Assembly: GCA_022497155.1 (NCBI GenBank)
Contig: MU385754.1
Span: forward strand, 394,460-458,459
Direction of reading: 5' to 3'
Origin: Whalleya microplaca
Lineage: Eukaryota > Ascomycota > Sordariomycetes > Xylariales > Xylariaceae
DNA: 64,000 nucleotides
Both the position numbers and the translations under genes were made by a program. The notes under the pieces are model-generated. The model saw nothing but the letters and a program-made list of their open reading frames with translations. It did no database searches and was not told where the DNA came from. Positions 23,134 through 35,191 of this stretch are shown in pieces (position 1 is the first letter of the stretch; each line of letters starts with the position of its first letter).

Positions 23134-23819
23134 AGCTCACCATATGTTCCCACTTGAAGAACAAACATAAATTATCCACAACCGAACGGAACGGAACGGG
23201 CATTGAATGGGATCTGAACTTGGGGCGTTGGATGTCCGAATGATTTGGCGTAAATGGGCACGATGATACCACGGCGTTACCATACGATATGATCGATCTA
23301 GGCTCGGCTAGAGGTCGTTTACCTGACGTAATAAGAAGAGGCATGAATCTGGCCAACTGGTTTAATTAAAGGATGCGTGCTTCCAGCGTAAGTAATGCTT
23401 GAGGATAAGCATGCATGCTTCAACTCGTGACCTGCTTCCCAGTATCGTGACCCCATTCAAGCATATACGCTCAACTCTTACTCTCCCATGGGTTGAATGT
23501 CTACAACGGATGGAAGATTAATCTTCGTCCCCCATCACTCTGCGTGACTCGTGTTTTCTCCATGGAGATCATGCTTTTTAGGAGGGGATACATCATATAG
23601 CCCCTATTCCCAAAGATCTTGCCCGTGTTACTCGTAGCAATAAAATCATTTAACTAGGTATATCACATTTACGCAAGTACAATACTATACAAACCCCTTG
23701 CCAAGTCCCGTGTTGTTCTCTACGTGTGCATAGCCGTGTAAGCAATGATGCAATTCTTTTTTAACGGCTATCTCGGTAGCTCTGATAGCCCAGCCATCCA
23801 TCACCAGTAACACCAACCT
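23134..23819. other. Convergent 3' flanks (elongin C / DBR1)
   Basis: No gene recognised. Sequence between two genes that converge. A minus-strand frame at 23117-23356 overlaps the end of elongin C and has no motif. Confidence 0.5.
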
Positions 23820-25666
23820 CTACCTAATTCCGTCCGCCCCCTCCTCGACTCCTCTTGCTCCTTCTCCTTCACCTCCTCCACCTCCACCCCCTTCTCCCCC
23901 CTGGCCCCCATCCTCCACAGGCGCTCGCGCCCTAGCCCTCCTCTCCTTCCTCTCCTCCGGACTCGCGTGCCACAGATTCGGCACGCCGAGCATCTCGCAG
24001 AACGCCGCGACCTGCGGGTGGCTGTACTCGTCGGGCATATCATTCACGATCTCGGGGGCGCCCCGGCGGTGCGGCGGCGCCGTCGCCGCCCAGTTCTCCG
24101 GCACCCGCAGCTTGCCCGCGCGCACCACGTGCTCCTCGACCCAGGCGCGCTCGGCCGCGATCAGCGGCGCGTACGCGGCCTCGCCCAGGTCCGGCGGCGG
24201 TGCCGCGTCCGGGTCGCCGATCTGGAGGGAGGGCGCGAATACGCGCGTTATGGCTAGCCATTCCGGGTCGTAGTGCAGGTGGTACCGCTGCCAGCGTGTG
24301 GGCGGCTTGTCGGGGGGGGAGCGGGATTTGCTGGACGAGCGCGATTTGCCGGACGAGCGGGGGGACTTGCTGGGGGAACGGGGACGGGAGGGTGGGTAGG
24401 CTTTGAATTGTTTTCGGTCGACGGGGGCTAGGGCGCAGACCTGGATGAATTTGCGGCCTGGCAGACATTTGTCGAGGGAGAGGAAACGCGTCGTGGTGTT
24501 TGTGATAGTGGGAGGTACGGGTTGGCCTGGGTTGAGCTTCGGCCCTTGGTGTGATGCTGGGGTTGGTTTGGCAAAGGAGGCGGGGAGTTGGGCGCGCAGC
24601 TCGTCGGGAACGGCGCTTGTTGATGTGCTTGTGGATGGTGGTGGGTTGGCCTCGTTTGATGGGTTGGATGGTGCTGGTTCGTCGTCTTCCTCGTCCATAT
24701 CTAGATCTATCTCATCTGGATTCGCGGCTGGCTCCTCCGCTGGTACTGGGGCGCTTGGCTGGGTTGTCGCTTCATCGGTAGATACCTCAGCAGCGCTGGG
24801 GGGATCGTAGGTCTTGATAGCAGCGTATTTGCAGTGCAAGTGTGCCGAGAACCAGTAAGCCGGCCTTAATCGATCCATCACATATGCAGCCGCCGGGTTC
24901 CCCAAAGTGCCATCGCGACTCTCCCGCTCGAAATCCGGCTTTATCTTCCACAGCGCGTTATAATTGCCGTGGTTCTCTATGCCTCTGGGCCAGTCATGGC
25001 TCAGCCCGACATCGACCTGCTCCCTCAGCAGCAGGAGCTTGCGCACGTCGATCTCGCGCACGTGGTAGAAGCTCCTGATGTCAGAGTTCTTGAACGGCAG
25101 GCGCTCGTGGTGCGTCCTGCGATAGTCGCCGCCCTTCCAGATGCCGCTCATGCCGGCGATGCGCAGGGGCCCAAAGCGCAGCACGTTGGCCGCGCCGAGG
25201 TAGTAGATGTTTGGCGCGACCCAGCCGCCGTAGTACAGCTCCGAGAGGTGCGCGGCGGCCTCATGGTTGCCGCCGATGAAGATGGTCAGGTACGGCGCCG
25301 TCCTGTCCCCGCGGTAGTAGGCCTGGAAGTCGCCTAGCTGGCGGTACTTGCGCGGCACCGCCATGAGGTAGAGGTCCGCCGCGTTGCGGGCCGCCTGTCA
25401 TTCTTGTCAGTTGAGGATGAAACGCACTCGGCGTCTGAAGAGCAAGGCTCGGTATGCGTACCTGGAAATCACCGCCGATGATTAGCAGATCCACCCCGTC
25501 CCATTTCCGCGCCTCGCAGGACTTGGCTACGGCGGCGTAGATGGCATCGAGTGTACCATGACCCTGCGGGATGAAATCAGCAACGAATCGTGGTGAGAGT
25601 TCTGAGGATGTCTGTAGTACTTACACAACCTTCGACAGCAATTCGGACGCCGTCTTTCTCGTACAT
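23820..25666 (-). CDS. DBR1: RNA lariat debranching enzyme
   Basis: Three exons: 25666-25625, 25563-25462, 25394-23820 (572 aa). Seen: VRIAVEGCGHGTLD at the N-terminus, LLIIGGDFQ, a GGNHE metallophosphatase motif, the tail of the catalytic domain with SHDWP and WFSAHLHCKY (metal-ligand His residues), and the conserved NIYYLGAANVLRFGPLRIAG stretch. Role: DBR1 cuts the 2'-5' bond of excised intron lariats. The first coding exon carries the ATG and only 14 residues, and a start 9 codons further upstream (25693) is also possible. The C-terminus is low complexity and ends in a Glu/Gly run, unlike the catalytic part. The gene is rich in GC at third positions. Confidence 0.93.
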
Positions 25667-25693
25667 GGTGTTTGCCAAACTAGCTGCTGCCAT

Positions 25694-26383
25694 TCTGATA
25701 GCTTCGTTACTTGCCCCCGGGGGCTTAAAGTTCAAGGCTGTGGAAGATGCAAATGAGCGGGCCTGGAATCTCAGCGCTAAAGGGATCGCTGAAAGCCCGC
25801 TGCGCATATGCACTCCGGCACTGCGGTTTGCCTCACGCTCGCTAAATCGATTGAGAATTATAGCATCTATCCCTCGTTTTCTTCCACCGACCCTCGTCGC
25901 GTTCAACATAGGTCGCGATCGTCTTATATACAGCATCCCTCTTCAAAATTCACAGAAATGCTTATAGTACAATTCCATCTGTGCTCATATTTTATCGAGA
26001 CCGATGTAAATGTATGACGAGATATATGTCGGACACAAATTAACATCATTCAGAATTTGCGATTCGATTTTGCAGAGGATATAAAATATGCACGAAATAT
26101 GCACTTGTGTCTATTTATGTATTTATGAGCCATAGGCGATATAAAGGCGCTAGGCCAATGGGAGATTAGAGAAATAAACTGCCAAGCATGCCGAGGACTA
26201 ACCAGGCTGCCAGACAGGTGGAGAATCGTTTGGGGCTCCTAATCCTAGGCACCTTAGGTATTTATAGGACCATGAGTATTCCGGTGATGACGTGTAGGCG
26301 ACCGGCATCTCATATAATAAGACGGTGAACTCGCCTCAGGCTCACCGTACGTCAAGTAGTCCACCATAACCAATGTTCGCGTT
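25694..26383. other. Divergent promoter region (DBR1 / GH72)
   Basis: No supported gene. Whether a further 5' exon with a signal peptide for the GH72 gene lies here is an open question. I could not find one. Confidence 0.4.
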
Positions 26384-27854
26384 ATGTCGCAGTCGATGAA
26401 ACCAATCACGATTAACGGCCGTTACTTCTGGAAAGATGACGAACGTGTAAGATAGTTTTTATCAAGAGATTATACCTACAGCACTGTCAACAAATTGCGT
26501 CGCTGACACAATCTGCAAGTTCATCGTGAATGGAGTCGTATATCAACAGCATAAACCCATCGGGAATGGGCCTCGTTTATTTGCCGATCCGCTGTCCGAT
26601 GAGCAGCTCGAGGATCTAGAGCGCAGTATCCCGTTGTTCAAGGAGCTCGGGCTAAACACCATATATGTCTGTACGGGAGTCTTGTCCTACCTATATACCA
26701 TGCATGATACTCATGTCAGACAGTCTGCATCGATGCGACCAAAAATCACGATGCGGCGATGAATATGCTGGCCGAGGCCGGCATCTACGTGCTCACTGTG
26801 CGTCAAATGCAGACATCCACTTCTCCCGTTCAGCCAGCTCACCTAGGCAGTGTGTCTCAACACCACACCATGTAGTCAGGAGAGATGCCCCTCTCAAGTC
26901 CTACACCGCAGATCTGCTGCAGCACTTCTTCAGGACCGTCGACTGCATGGCGGCGTACCCCAACACGCTAGGCGTCCTCGTCGCGAACGAAGTCATCAAC
27001 AGCATCCCTTCAACCGCCGCCGCGCCCGTCATACGCGCCGTCACGCGCGACGTGAAGAAGTACATGGCCGTCGCCGCCAAGGCGGCCGGCCAGAGGATCC
27101 TCCCGGTCGGCGTGGGCTCCGCTGACGTCCGGAGCATCCTGAAGCCGCAGTTCGACTACTTCAGCGCCGGGCGCGATGAGGAGACGATCGACTTCTACGC
27201 TGTGAGTACAAGTTGGTAATCAGTCATACACTGTATAAGGTTGCTGACCGCGATCCATGTTTAGTTCAACAGCTATTGCTGGTGTGGGAAGTCATCGATG
27301 TCGATGTCCGGGTACAATGGCCTGGTGAGTAACCCCTTCGAATGATCAAGCCCAGGCGAATAGGATCGCCAGGCTGATACGAGGCGCCGCAGGTGAAGAT
27401 GTTTGCGAACACGCACATCCCGGTCTTCTTCTCAGAGTACGGGGCCAACGTGTACTCGCAGCGCCTCTTCCAAGAAACGCAAGCCATCAACTCGCCCGAG
27501 ATGACGGGCGTCTTCTCGGGCGGCATAGTGTACGAGTTGTTCCATGGCGCCAACGAGTACGGCATGGTGAAGAAGCACGAGGACGGCGCCTTCGAAAGGC
27601 TGCCCGACTTCGAGAACCTCAAGGCCAGCCTGCGGTCTTGCACGCGGGAACCGGCGACGATCCGCGCGTTCGCGGACGGCGGGTCGGCCATGTTGGAAAG
27701 GCCGGATATGCCAATGCCAAGCTCGGGCTGGCGGGCTGGACGGAGTATCCCCGAGAGTCCGGTGGATTGGGACGAAGTTCGCGCTCAGATCGAGGACAGC
27801 CAGTGGATCCTCGTTGATCGAGTACTGCAGCTCACCATCAATGATATTCTCTGA
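26384..27854 (+). CDS. GH72-type beta-1,3-glucanosyltransferase-like protein
   Basis: Six exons: 26384-26446, 26520-26670, 26724-26797, 26851-27201, 27265-27324, 27393-27854 (386 aa), all with GT/AG introns of 53-73 nt. Seen: FIVNGVVYQQ; ELGLNTIYVF and CIDATKNHD (GH72 N-terminal strands); ANEVIN with the acid/base Glu near residue 142; and FFSEYGAN with the nucleophile Glu near residue 248. These are the two signature motifs of the Gas/Gel family, which elongates cell-wall beta-1,3-glucan. Odd: no signal peptide is visible at the start (MSQSMKPITINGRYFW), there is no cysteine-rich X8 domain, and the C-terminus (LTINDIL) is not a GPI-attachment signal. Either the true first exon is missing from this model or the protein is cytosolic. 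Confidence 0.82.
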
Positions 27855-28741
27855 TATACGAGAGCTAGACGTCAAGCTAATCATGTAGGGATGGGAGAAA
27901 GACCTTGTGGTTTCGACGGTGGAAGTCGACTGCTTACCTACATACCTGACTATCTACTCCCAGGAAACTCACCGAGAGAAAGATTATGATTGGTAGTATG
28001 TGGTTTCTTACATTATGTGTATTGTTGATATAAGCACTACATAAGAACGAGCCAGTGTTTATGGACCAATACGGACTTTAGAAAAGCATCATGGCCAAGC
28101 CTCCGAAAGCTCTTACAACACCCTTGTAATCATAAAGCGACTAGGTCAACCCCTTGCGAATATAAGAGAAAACGAGTTGAATACACATTATAAGTTCTAG
28201 TCTTAGGTTAGAGTCATGGTATCATTCTGGGAGTGATGTATTAGGGATGTTCCATTGCGTACTAACGTCAAGGAGGGCACTGTCATACTTCAGGTCCCTG
28301 AATGTGACGTTTTCGACCCCAGCTTCTATGCTTTGGGTCAACATTTTGATCCAATACATCAAATCCTTACTGATTCAAAACTGTTATGTCGGCAACATGT
28401 TTATTAGGTAATAACCAGTGGCTTTTCTTAACATCTAAAGCTACTTTTCAAGCTAATATCCTATTTCCAAGTGAAGCTCATCAATTTAGACCGAGGAATA
28501 TTGCGTTGGGATATGAAACCGATATGTGTTATGAGGAAATTGTTTTAGATATAAATCGGACAGCGGCTGCTAGAAGGATGAAATCTGAAGAACCCTCCCG
28601 AAGCCTGCCCCTATGTGCGAAAGCATGAGAACATGTGACCCCTTGTAATCCATTCCCATAATTTAAATTCAGCCGACTTGGTTCACCGCAAGAGAAAGGG
28701 GGCGAGACGGCCATATATAAACCACCATGAGAGCAGAGCCT
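27855..28741. other. Intergenic between GH72 and HET genes
   Basis: The frame 28386-28628 (plus strand, 80 aa) has no recognised motif and is not claimed as a gene. Nothing else stands out. Confidence 0.4.
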
Positions 28742-30682
28742 TCACATGAGCGTGAAAGTCTTGCTCTTATATTTCCCATGGTGTGGTATAGCATGGACGA
28801 GGTCGCATTGTCCAAGAAATTTGTATATTTTACCGAACGGCCGGAGCAATGAAGCCCGAATGGTGCCTTTGAAAAGACATAGAAAATCCCCTTCTCGATA
28901 TTCAACATCGGACCGTAAGCATATGGCTACTGTGCCATCATTACACAGTAAGTGCGTTCGCTGTGACGTCGGAATGTAATTCTCTATTGGGAAATATTTC
29001 CTCGATATGTCATCTGACTCCTTACTAGTGTCATCACAGAAGCACCCGTCATGCGAGGTCTGGTTATTGGGAGCAGACTCCTTCCAGCAGTCGCGCACAT
29101 CCTTCATAACTGTTCCGCAAATGACTGCCTGGGGTGCCATGATCCTGTCTTCGAGCATCTCAATGCGTTCCCGACCCCATTTAGCGATATCTTCAATAGG
29201 ACGTGTGTCCCGTTGGAGCCACGTAGAGACGGGACTCAACATGATGCCCTTTATTCTCATGTACCTTCCAGTTTCCGAGAAAGAAAAGGTTGCGTCCCTC
29301 TTAGTGAATTTACGATACGAGAGATATAGTTCTTCCATTCTTTCATCCTCCCGTAGATAAAGGTAATTGGAGGGACGGAAGTAACGAAAGTCTGGTACCC
29401 GAGGGCACACCAGTCAGACTCCTATCGTACGTCTCCAATATAGAGGTGTCACGAGTTTCCTGAAACAAATACATCGCATATTTGTGACACACACTTCCGA
29501 AGGGACGTCCGTAGTCAGGATCGAGCTCGGAGGGGAGATTCTCGCAGCCGGTGATCTGGATGAACTTTCTAACAAGACCCAAAATCCCGTAAATTCGATC
29601 ATGCGGAAGAGTTGATTGAGTATTCGATGATAATGAAAGAGATCCCAGAAGCATCTCGGCGGCGGTGCGTGGGGGTGGTATTGGCCTGACGTCGTTGCTT
29701 TGATATACTGTCACCGGGGAGTTTATTTCGCGCTCATCTGGACCAAATGATCCCTCGGGAATTGATTTGCACTCATGTGGGCCAATTGATAAACCGGGAA
29801 ACATTTCGCACGGATCGGGAAAATATGGCATCCAGGGAATTGCCTTGGGATTTGTTTTGCTCCCATCTGGATATAGCCAATTCCGGAGTTTGATGTTCTG
29901 CTCCAAAGGCTCTACATCAACCAGTTTCATTTCCCACTTGTTCGAACATTGTTTCCATATGAAATTATGGTATTGGTAATATAAAGCCTTTGGCCAAATT
30001 ACACGCGTTCCCATGATACAGAAGATGCCATTCCTACATAACGAGGCTTCTTGCCGAATCCAGATTCTATGAAACCAGGGGTTTGACATAAGGCTCCTCA
30101 ATAAAGATACGCAAGACGCTATAGTGCTTTTAGAGATACCTTAAGACAGACGGGTAAGTAGTGGTCCACTAGATTGCCAGAGTTGATAGACAGGTACTTA
30201 CTTGCTAAAAACTCGAAGTCAAACCTCCTATTATAACCTCTGGGTAGGGAATCTATGTAACCTTCTAGTTGTTCATCAGGAACGCCAAGCCACCCAACCA
30301 CTCTAAGGGCAGATGGATATATATCGGACATTCGAGGCACTTGTTCGTTTGTCTCCTGTTCATCGACTTGGTTAATGCAGATGGCATCAATCCACAGGAA
30401 GGATGACTTTATGAGGTGAGGATTCTTCACGAATGTATCGAGTGCCGAATGCAAGTTCTTCGTAACCGGAAAGGGGCGCCCATTCAGCACGATTGGTACA
30501 GTATCGTTCGCGTCGCCCCATACGTAGGATAGAGCCATATACTCCGGCTTCTCGTCCCATGGGAAAACGTGGAGCTGGCCATTGATCATGCCGTCGACGT
30601 TGAAATCAAATTCCAGCTCAAGCAGCCTGATATCCGCGCCATCTAATTTACGGTACCAGAAGTCCGGTGTACTAGTACTCAT
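28742..30682 (-). pseudogene. HET-domain (heterokaryon incompatibility) gene with a frameshift
   Basis: Exon 1 is 30682-30202; intron 30140-30201 (GTAAGT...TTAAG) joins EFLA to SISKSTIASC in frame; exon 2 is 30139-28742. Seen: MALSYVWGD, SFLWIDAICINQVDEQE, MSDIYPSALRVVGWLG (the three HET signature blocks), then WFHRIWIRQE, and later the typical ...VP..VPDFRY block. That last block is split between frames near 29395-29408. Relative to the usual W-VPDFR the sequence lacks 2 nt, which puts an early stop after a short wrong-frame tail. The exon total (1879 nt) plus 2 is a multiple of three (626 aa), as expected for a simple 2-nt loss. HET proteins trigger fungal cell death on non-self recognition. 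It may be a pseudogene, a polymorphic null allele or a sequence error. Confidence 0.8.
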
Positions 30683-31478
30683 CGTGGATGGTGTATGGGA
30701 AGTATCGTGAAAATATGTATATAAAGATGGTGAAAACGATGAAGATCGTAGGATGGCTGTTGGCAAACGCAAACCTAGAAGCTTCATCTGAGGGGTTTGC
30801 AACTTGAGCAAGGCTTGGCACTTCGAATGAACACGTGTTCGTCTTAGGAACCAATCGAGTACCTGTTTGAGGCCAATAAGGCTGTGTGCCAATTCGCGAT
30901 TCTCCATATGCACGACGACGGGGCTGCTGCAACATTGGAGGCCTGATCAAGACCTCATTTCATATCTATCGGTTTCTATCATATAGAACCAATCATAATA
31001 TGGCAATATGATTCACTGTCCGAGTAACTACGAGGAAGGAGTGCTGATGTAAAAGAGTGTATTGGTTGATGTAAATATGAGAACTAAATGAGTATGTGAC
31101 TCGCTTCAATATAAGGCTGAGGAGAGCATATGGCTTAAGCTACGTATGACGTTAGCAGTTCAATATTACATATGTAGTAGTAATAAATCTTTGCCTGTAG
31201 CCATCAAGTGGAGGGTTGAAAACATAGAACGCAACACTGGTCAACAAATCGGTCAAACCACAGCAAGAGACTTTCAGAAATCATGGAACAGTCATCAAAA
31301 CGATTCCCTGTGATTTTTATAGACCATAAATGCATATCCGTAAGACTTTTTGCTACAACTACCATATCTTCATCAGATCGGAGTACTCCCCCCAACACAT
31401 AGCTTCCAACTCTATAAACAGGTATCTCAGCGCCGAAATTCATATAACCAGTGCCATAAACGAATACAAATGTCGCAC
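30683..31478. other. Intergenic, HET promoter and ZPR1 3' flank
   Basis: In-frame codons continue upstream of the chosen HET start, but the HET motifs begin just after ATG 30682, so the start there is preferred. Otherwise I see nothing. Confidence 0.45.
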
Positions 31479-32978
31479 TTATCGAGCCTCGTCCGCCTTG
31501 TCTGTACTGTCTTGTTCGTACCCTTCCACCTTCATGTCATGGAGACCGAGATCCTCTTCCTCTTGCTCGGTACGCTCGTAGTCCTCCGTCGTCATTTGCG
31601 GATCCTCCTGGTCGGGATCGACGGCTTTCTGGACGTAGCTGCTTGCCAGCGGATCAGTGAGGATGACGGTGAATTTCTTTTCGCCTTTAATGGCGACATC
31701 GAGGTCGCTGAAGAACGCGGTCCACTGCGACTTGTCACTGGCACTTAAAGAATCTCCACCTTCCCCTGTCTCAAATATCTGGCTGTGCAGGTCGTTCCGG
31801 ACTTGCGTCAACAGACCCTCGACGGTAGTGAAGCGACCCCCTAGAGTTCCAGGGTTGACTTGAAGGTTGAGTTCGGGACACTCAAGTTCGCAACTTTCGC
31901 TCTTCAGAATGTCTCGAGCAAGGTCCTCTGCCTTCTCTACCTTCAGCGTGATCTTCTTGCCTAGCTTAGGGATTTCTCCGCCTGTCTTCACGTCATTGGA
32001 CTTGTATCCACAGTCACTGCAGGCAGTCGACATGATAACAACGGCTTTGAAGTGCGGGATATCGACCATCTTCATTTTCGTCGTGCACGGGTGCATGCAC
32101 CCAGGACACGTCGCTGGGAATTCGTAGACCTGATCGGGGATAATATCGTCATCAGCGGCTGCCTGAGCAGCGCTGGTGGCTGGGTCTGTCGCGGCGAGAC
32201 CAAGGGCCTCGTTCTGCTCCGGCGTGCGCACGTACTCTCGCTTCTCCCACTTTCCCACGCCATCTTTCATGTTTGGAGAAATCCAAGAGTTCCCAGCTGG
32301 GTCGTCTACCAGAAGTCGGAAGGGAAACGCCTGTCCAGCAAGCATCGCTCGGCCCTTGGCTATAACTTCTTGAATCCTAGCATAAACTGCAGGTGCTTGT
32401 TCTTTGCGCGCCTCCTGACCGAGCTCCAGATCATCTATTATAGTCGACAGAGTGCCCTCCACGTTTGTGAGCTGTCCGCGACCTGCAGGCACCTCGAGGT
32501 CTAGCTCGATGAACTTGATAACAGCAGTGTCGGACTTGACGACCTGTCTCTCGAAGTCGGGCATTTCGGTCAACCGTAGCAAGTAGCTAGACCCCTTTGG
32601 TTGGATGGTGCCAGCGGACTGTATTTCGGAATTTGTGAAGCCACATTTGTCGCAGGAGAAGGACATGAGGATGACCTCACGGAAGTAGGGGATCGAAGTG
32701 AGTAGCATGCGTGTCGTACCCTGATCGCAGTTAGTGGGTTAATTCGTGGTGTAAGGAACTAAACATACATTCTCGTGGCAGTTCATGCAGAGAGACTCGA
32801 TCTCCTCGACGGCCTTTCCATCATCGTCGGTCGCATACGCAACGCCGTTCGTACCGTTCGTGCCGTTCGTGCCATTAGTGGTGGGGTCGAGGTGTCCGAC
32901 CTTTTGACCTATGGACTCAAAAAAGTCGGACGAGGAGTGTACTGCAGTTATATTTGGTGTCTCTTCTGTTGCAGGCAT
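31479..32978 (-). CDS. ZPR1: Zinc finger protein ZPR1
   Basis: Two exons, 32978-32769 and 32720-31479, with a 48-nt intron (483 aa). Seen: two tandem ZPR1 modules, each with a zinc finger (C-x2-C...C-x2-C: CMNC...CDKC and CPGC...CSDC) followed by a double-stranded beta-helix-like domain with LTEMPDFERQVVKSD / KVEKAEDLARDILKSE, and the ASSYVQ / NSWISP blocks. The intron falls between the two cysteine pairs of the first finger. Role: ZPR1 binds eEF1A and acts as its folding chaperone. The N-terminus carries a short NGT repeat from a 9-bp tandem (about 32843-32870). Confidence 0.95.
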
Positions 32979-33302
32979 TTTGGATATTTTTTTGCTGGCT
33001 CTTGCTGACTTTGGATTATCAAATTGTCTACTTACGCAGACTTTCGTTGTTGATAAGACGATATGACTCCCGTCAATTTAATCTAAGCCAGAAAAATTTG
33101 GAGGGGCAATTCAGCTTCTAGCGCGGGGTTCTGATATGACATATCAATTACCCTAGCACGGCAGCACGGCTGCATGGGCCATGTTCGAATAGTCTAGAAC
33201 CCACTAAACTCACTGAATCCCCTGAGCCTGAGAGCAGCTTAGGTAATCAGGATAGGTTACGGACTGTACCTTGACGGTTTGGACATGAATTATGAGACAT
33301 CT
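32979..33302. other. Spacer between ZPR1 and Rpr2-type gene
   Basis: About 320 bp, both neighbours on the minus strand, so it holds the ZPR1 promoter and the downstream flank of the Rpr2-type gene. No motif is seen. Confidence 0.5.
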
Positions 33303-33944
33303 TCACTTCATCATGAAGTCGCTGAGGCTCAGGCCAAGTCCCATCTGAGGCTTTGATGACGACGCTTGGGACTGTTGAAGCAAAGCCTGCAGGCCTTGTT
33401 TCCTACTCTTCGCTCTCTTCTTACTACTAGCATTGGCAGTAGTAGCAGTGGGAAGAGCGGTAGCAGTAGTAGCAGCAGAAGACTTAGACGGCTTAGGAAC
33501 AGCAGCCTTAGAATCCGCTTTAACATCCGATGAAGAGTCGGCCAGATGTGCTCTGCCCAGATGTTTTAGACGACGTCTAGCGATTGGAGCTGGTTGGGGG
33601 ATGACGATGTCTGTATATCGTCCGCACATCCCACAAGTGAAGCGTTTCCGCAATCCGAATGTTGGCACTTCGGCTTTCCGTGCGCTACTCTTGTTCTTCT
33701 TGTGCTTGCGGGTGGCCTTATCAGTGTCCATGTTTAGCTTGCTCTGTTGACCGGCAATCATAATGTGGCCACAAGAGCCGCACACATGTTGCCTTTGCAC
33801 GTCTGACTGCTGTAGGTCGTTGTTGAACATCAACGAGTTCCGTTGCGCCATGAGATGCGCTGACGCCTCGGGAGCAGCTGTGGCAAGGAGGTGGGCAGCA
33901 TCTGTGAGAAAGCGAAGGCTTGCAGGGAGGTTCTCGTTTGCCAT
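33303..33944 (-). CDS. RNase P/MRP protein, Rpr2/Snm1/Rpp21 family
   Basis: Single exon, 213 aa. Seen: an N-terminal helical region (LPASLRFLTDAAHLLA), then two zinc-ribbon cysteine pairs, HVCGSCGH and FTCGMCGR, separated by ~50 residues with a Lys-rich loop. After these comes a Ser/Ala-rich tail ending in GLSLSDFMMK. This order matches the Rpr2/Snm1/Rpp21 family, protein subunits of RNase P (tRNA 5' processing) and RNase MRP (rRNA processing). I cannot decide between Rpr2 and Snm1 from the sequence alone; the long tail ending in LSxxDFM is more Snm1-like. Confidence 0.82.
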   Translation of the reverse strand: MANENLPASLRFLTDAAHLLATAAPEASAHLMAQRNSLMFNNDLQQSDVQRQHVCGSCGHIMIAGQQSKLNMDTDKATRKHKKNKSSARKAEVPTFGLRKRFTCGMCGRYTDIVIPQPAPIARRRLKHLGRAHLADSSSDVKADSKAAVPKPSKSSAATTATALPTATTANASSKKRAKSRKQGLQALLQQSQASSSKPQMGLGLSLSDFMMK

Positions 33945-35191
33945 TGTGTTTACGAGACAGAGTCTTCATCCGTCGCATATGCGTATTGAGAAATGCTCAA
34001 AATCATGAAATTACGTTGAAGTCATAGGTAGCCCGGTACGTGTGTACGTACATTTAGTAAAATCTACAAATCTGGGCTCCGCTTTAAACCAACCTTGATG
34101 GGCAGGGGTGCAGGAGATAAGGCGGTTCGGAAAATCTCGGCCTTCATTATCAATCTAGGTACCTAGGTACATACCTCTAAGCAATTGATGTTATTAACAT
34201 TGGTGAGATCTTGTCAAGTTCAATTTTTCATTCCTCACTCTCAGCATAGCTCAGGTTATATATATATTCCTATGACCCTTATTTTACCCACTTGATACAG
34301 AGTTTGGTCTGGTAGGTACTCCCATTTTTCAGCTCTCAAGAGATCTACATAAAAGAAGTTACATACAAATTTAAAGCCACATGAACGCTCGGAGCGATAT
34401 GGCAATACCCGAATCCCATTGCACGATCATCTACCAGGTATGTAGTCCAACAGTGGGTGCTAATAGACCCATATCCAAGTCTTTCCTTAATTTCCGAAAT
34501 TCTCTGTCTAGTTGAATCCTCCGAATGTGTCCAAATTTGCGTGAAGTTATGAGAGTAACGTAACGCTGTTAAGCGCATCTAGTTATCCACTGCTTTAGCC
34601 ATATATAGAAAAATCGACAGAGAACTGTGTAGTCAAGGCCCAATTATATAGCTGTAGGATCGGACTTGATATTCCGAACAACAGTCATCTATTACTGCCC
34701 AAGTTTGGTTCGAGACCACGGGATGTTGTACGAGTTTGGGTAGCTAAAAATTCTAAGCCAGCAGGCTGTTCAACGCTTGAATTTGCCGCAAACCCTTCTC
34801 TTAACGACACTCACGTACAGAAACGTGAGGAACTTAGAAGATACGGGAGACTCTATTTCATATCATAAATCACTCTCTATATCGTTCGGTCTTGGGACAA
34901 GCCAAAGACGAGAAGCTCATTATTACCAGGACGGAACAGTCACCTTTACAAATGTTGTTCATATATATATATAAAGGCTAGTGCCAAGGACTAAGTTGCC
35001 TGCAGCTAGATACATTCTTTTTGATCTTCCATTAGACATTATGGCATAACCATGAACCATATGCTCGATATCCCAATCTTGTGAACTCCTGACTTTCTGC
35101 GCCTGGGCGAAACTGAAAGTAAGTAACGTGTTTGCCTTGGCTTGTTATAGTTGTTATGCCGCTGTCGCTATTCTACAATAACATCGTCTAA
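33945..35191. other. Gene-free 1.2 kb
   Basis: Short frames (34345-34578, 34777-34974) show no motif. A TA run lies near 34961-34974. Confidence 0.45.

Noticed and set aside
24403..24810. Plus-strand frames of 76-135 residues
   Set aside because: Antisense to DBR1, low complexity and without motifs.
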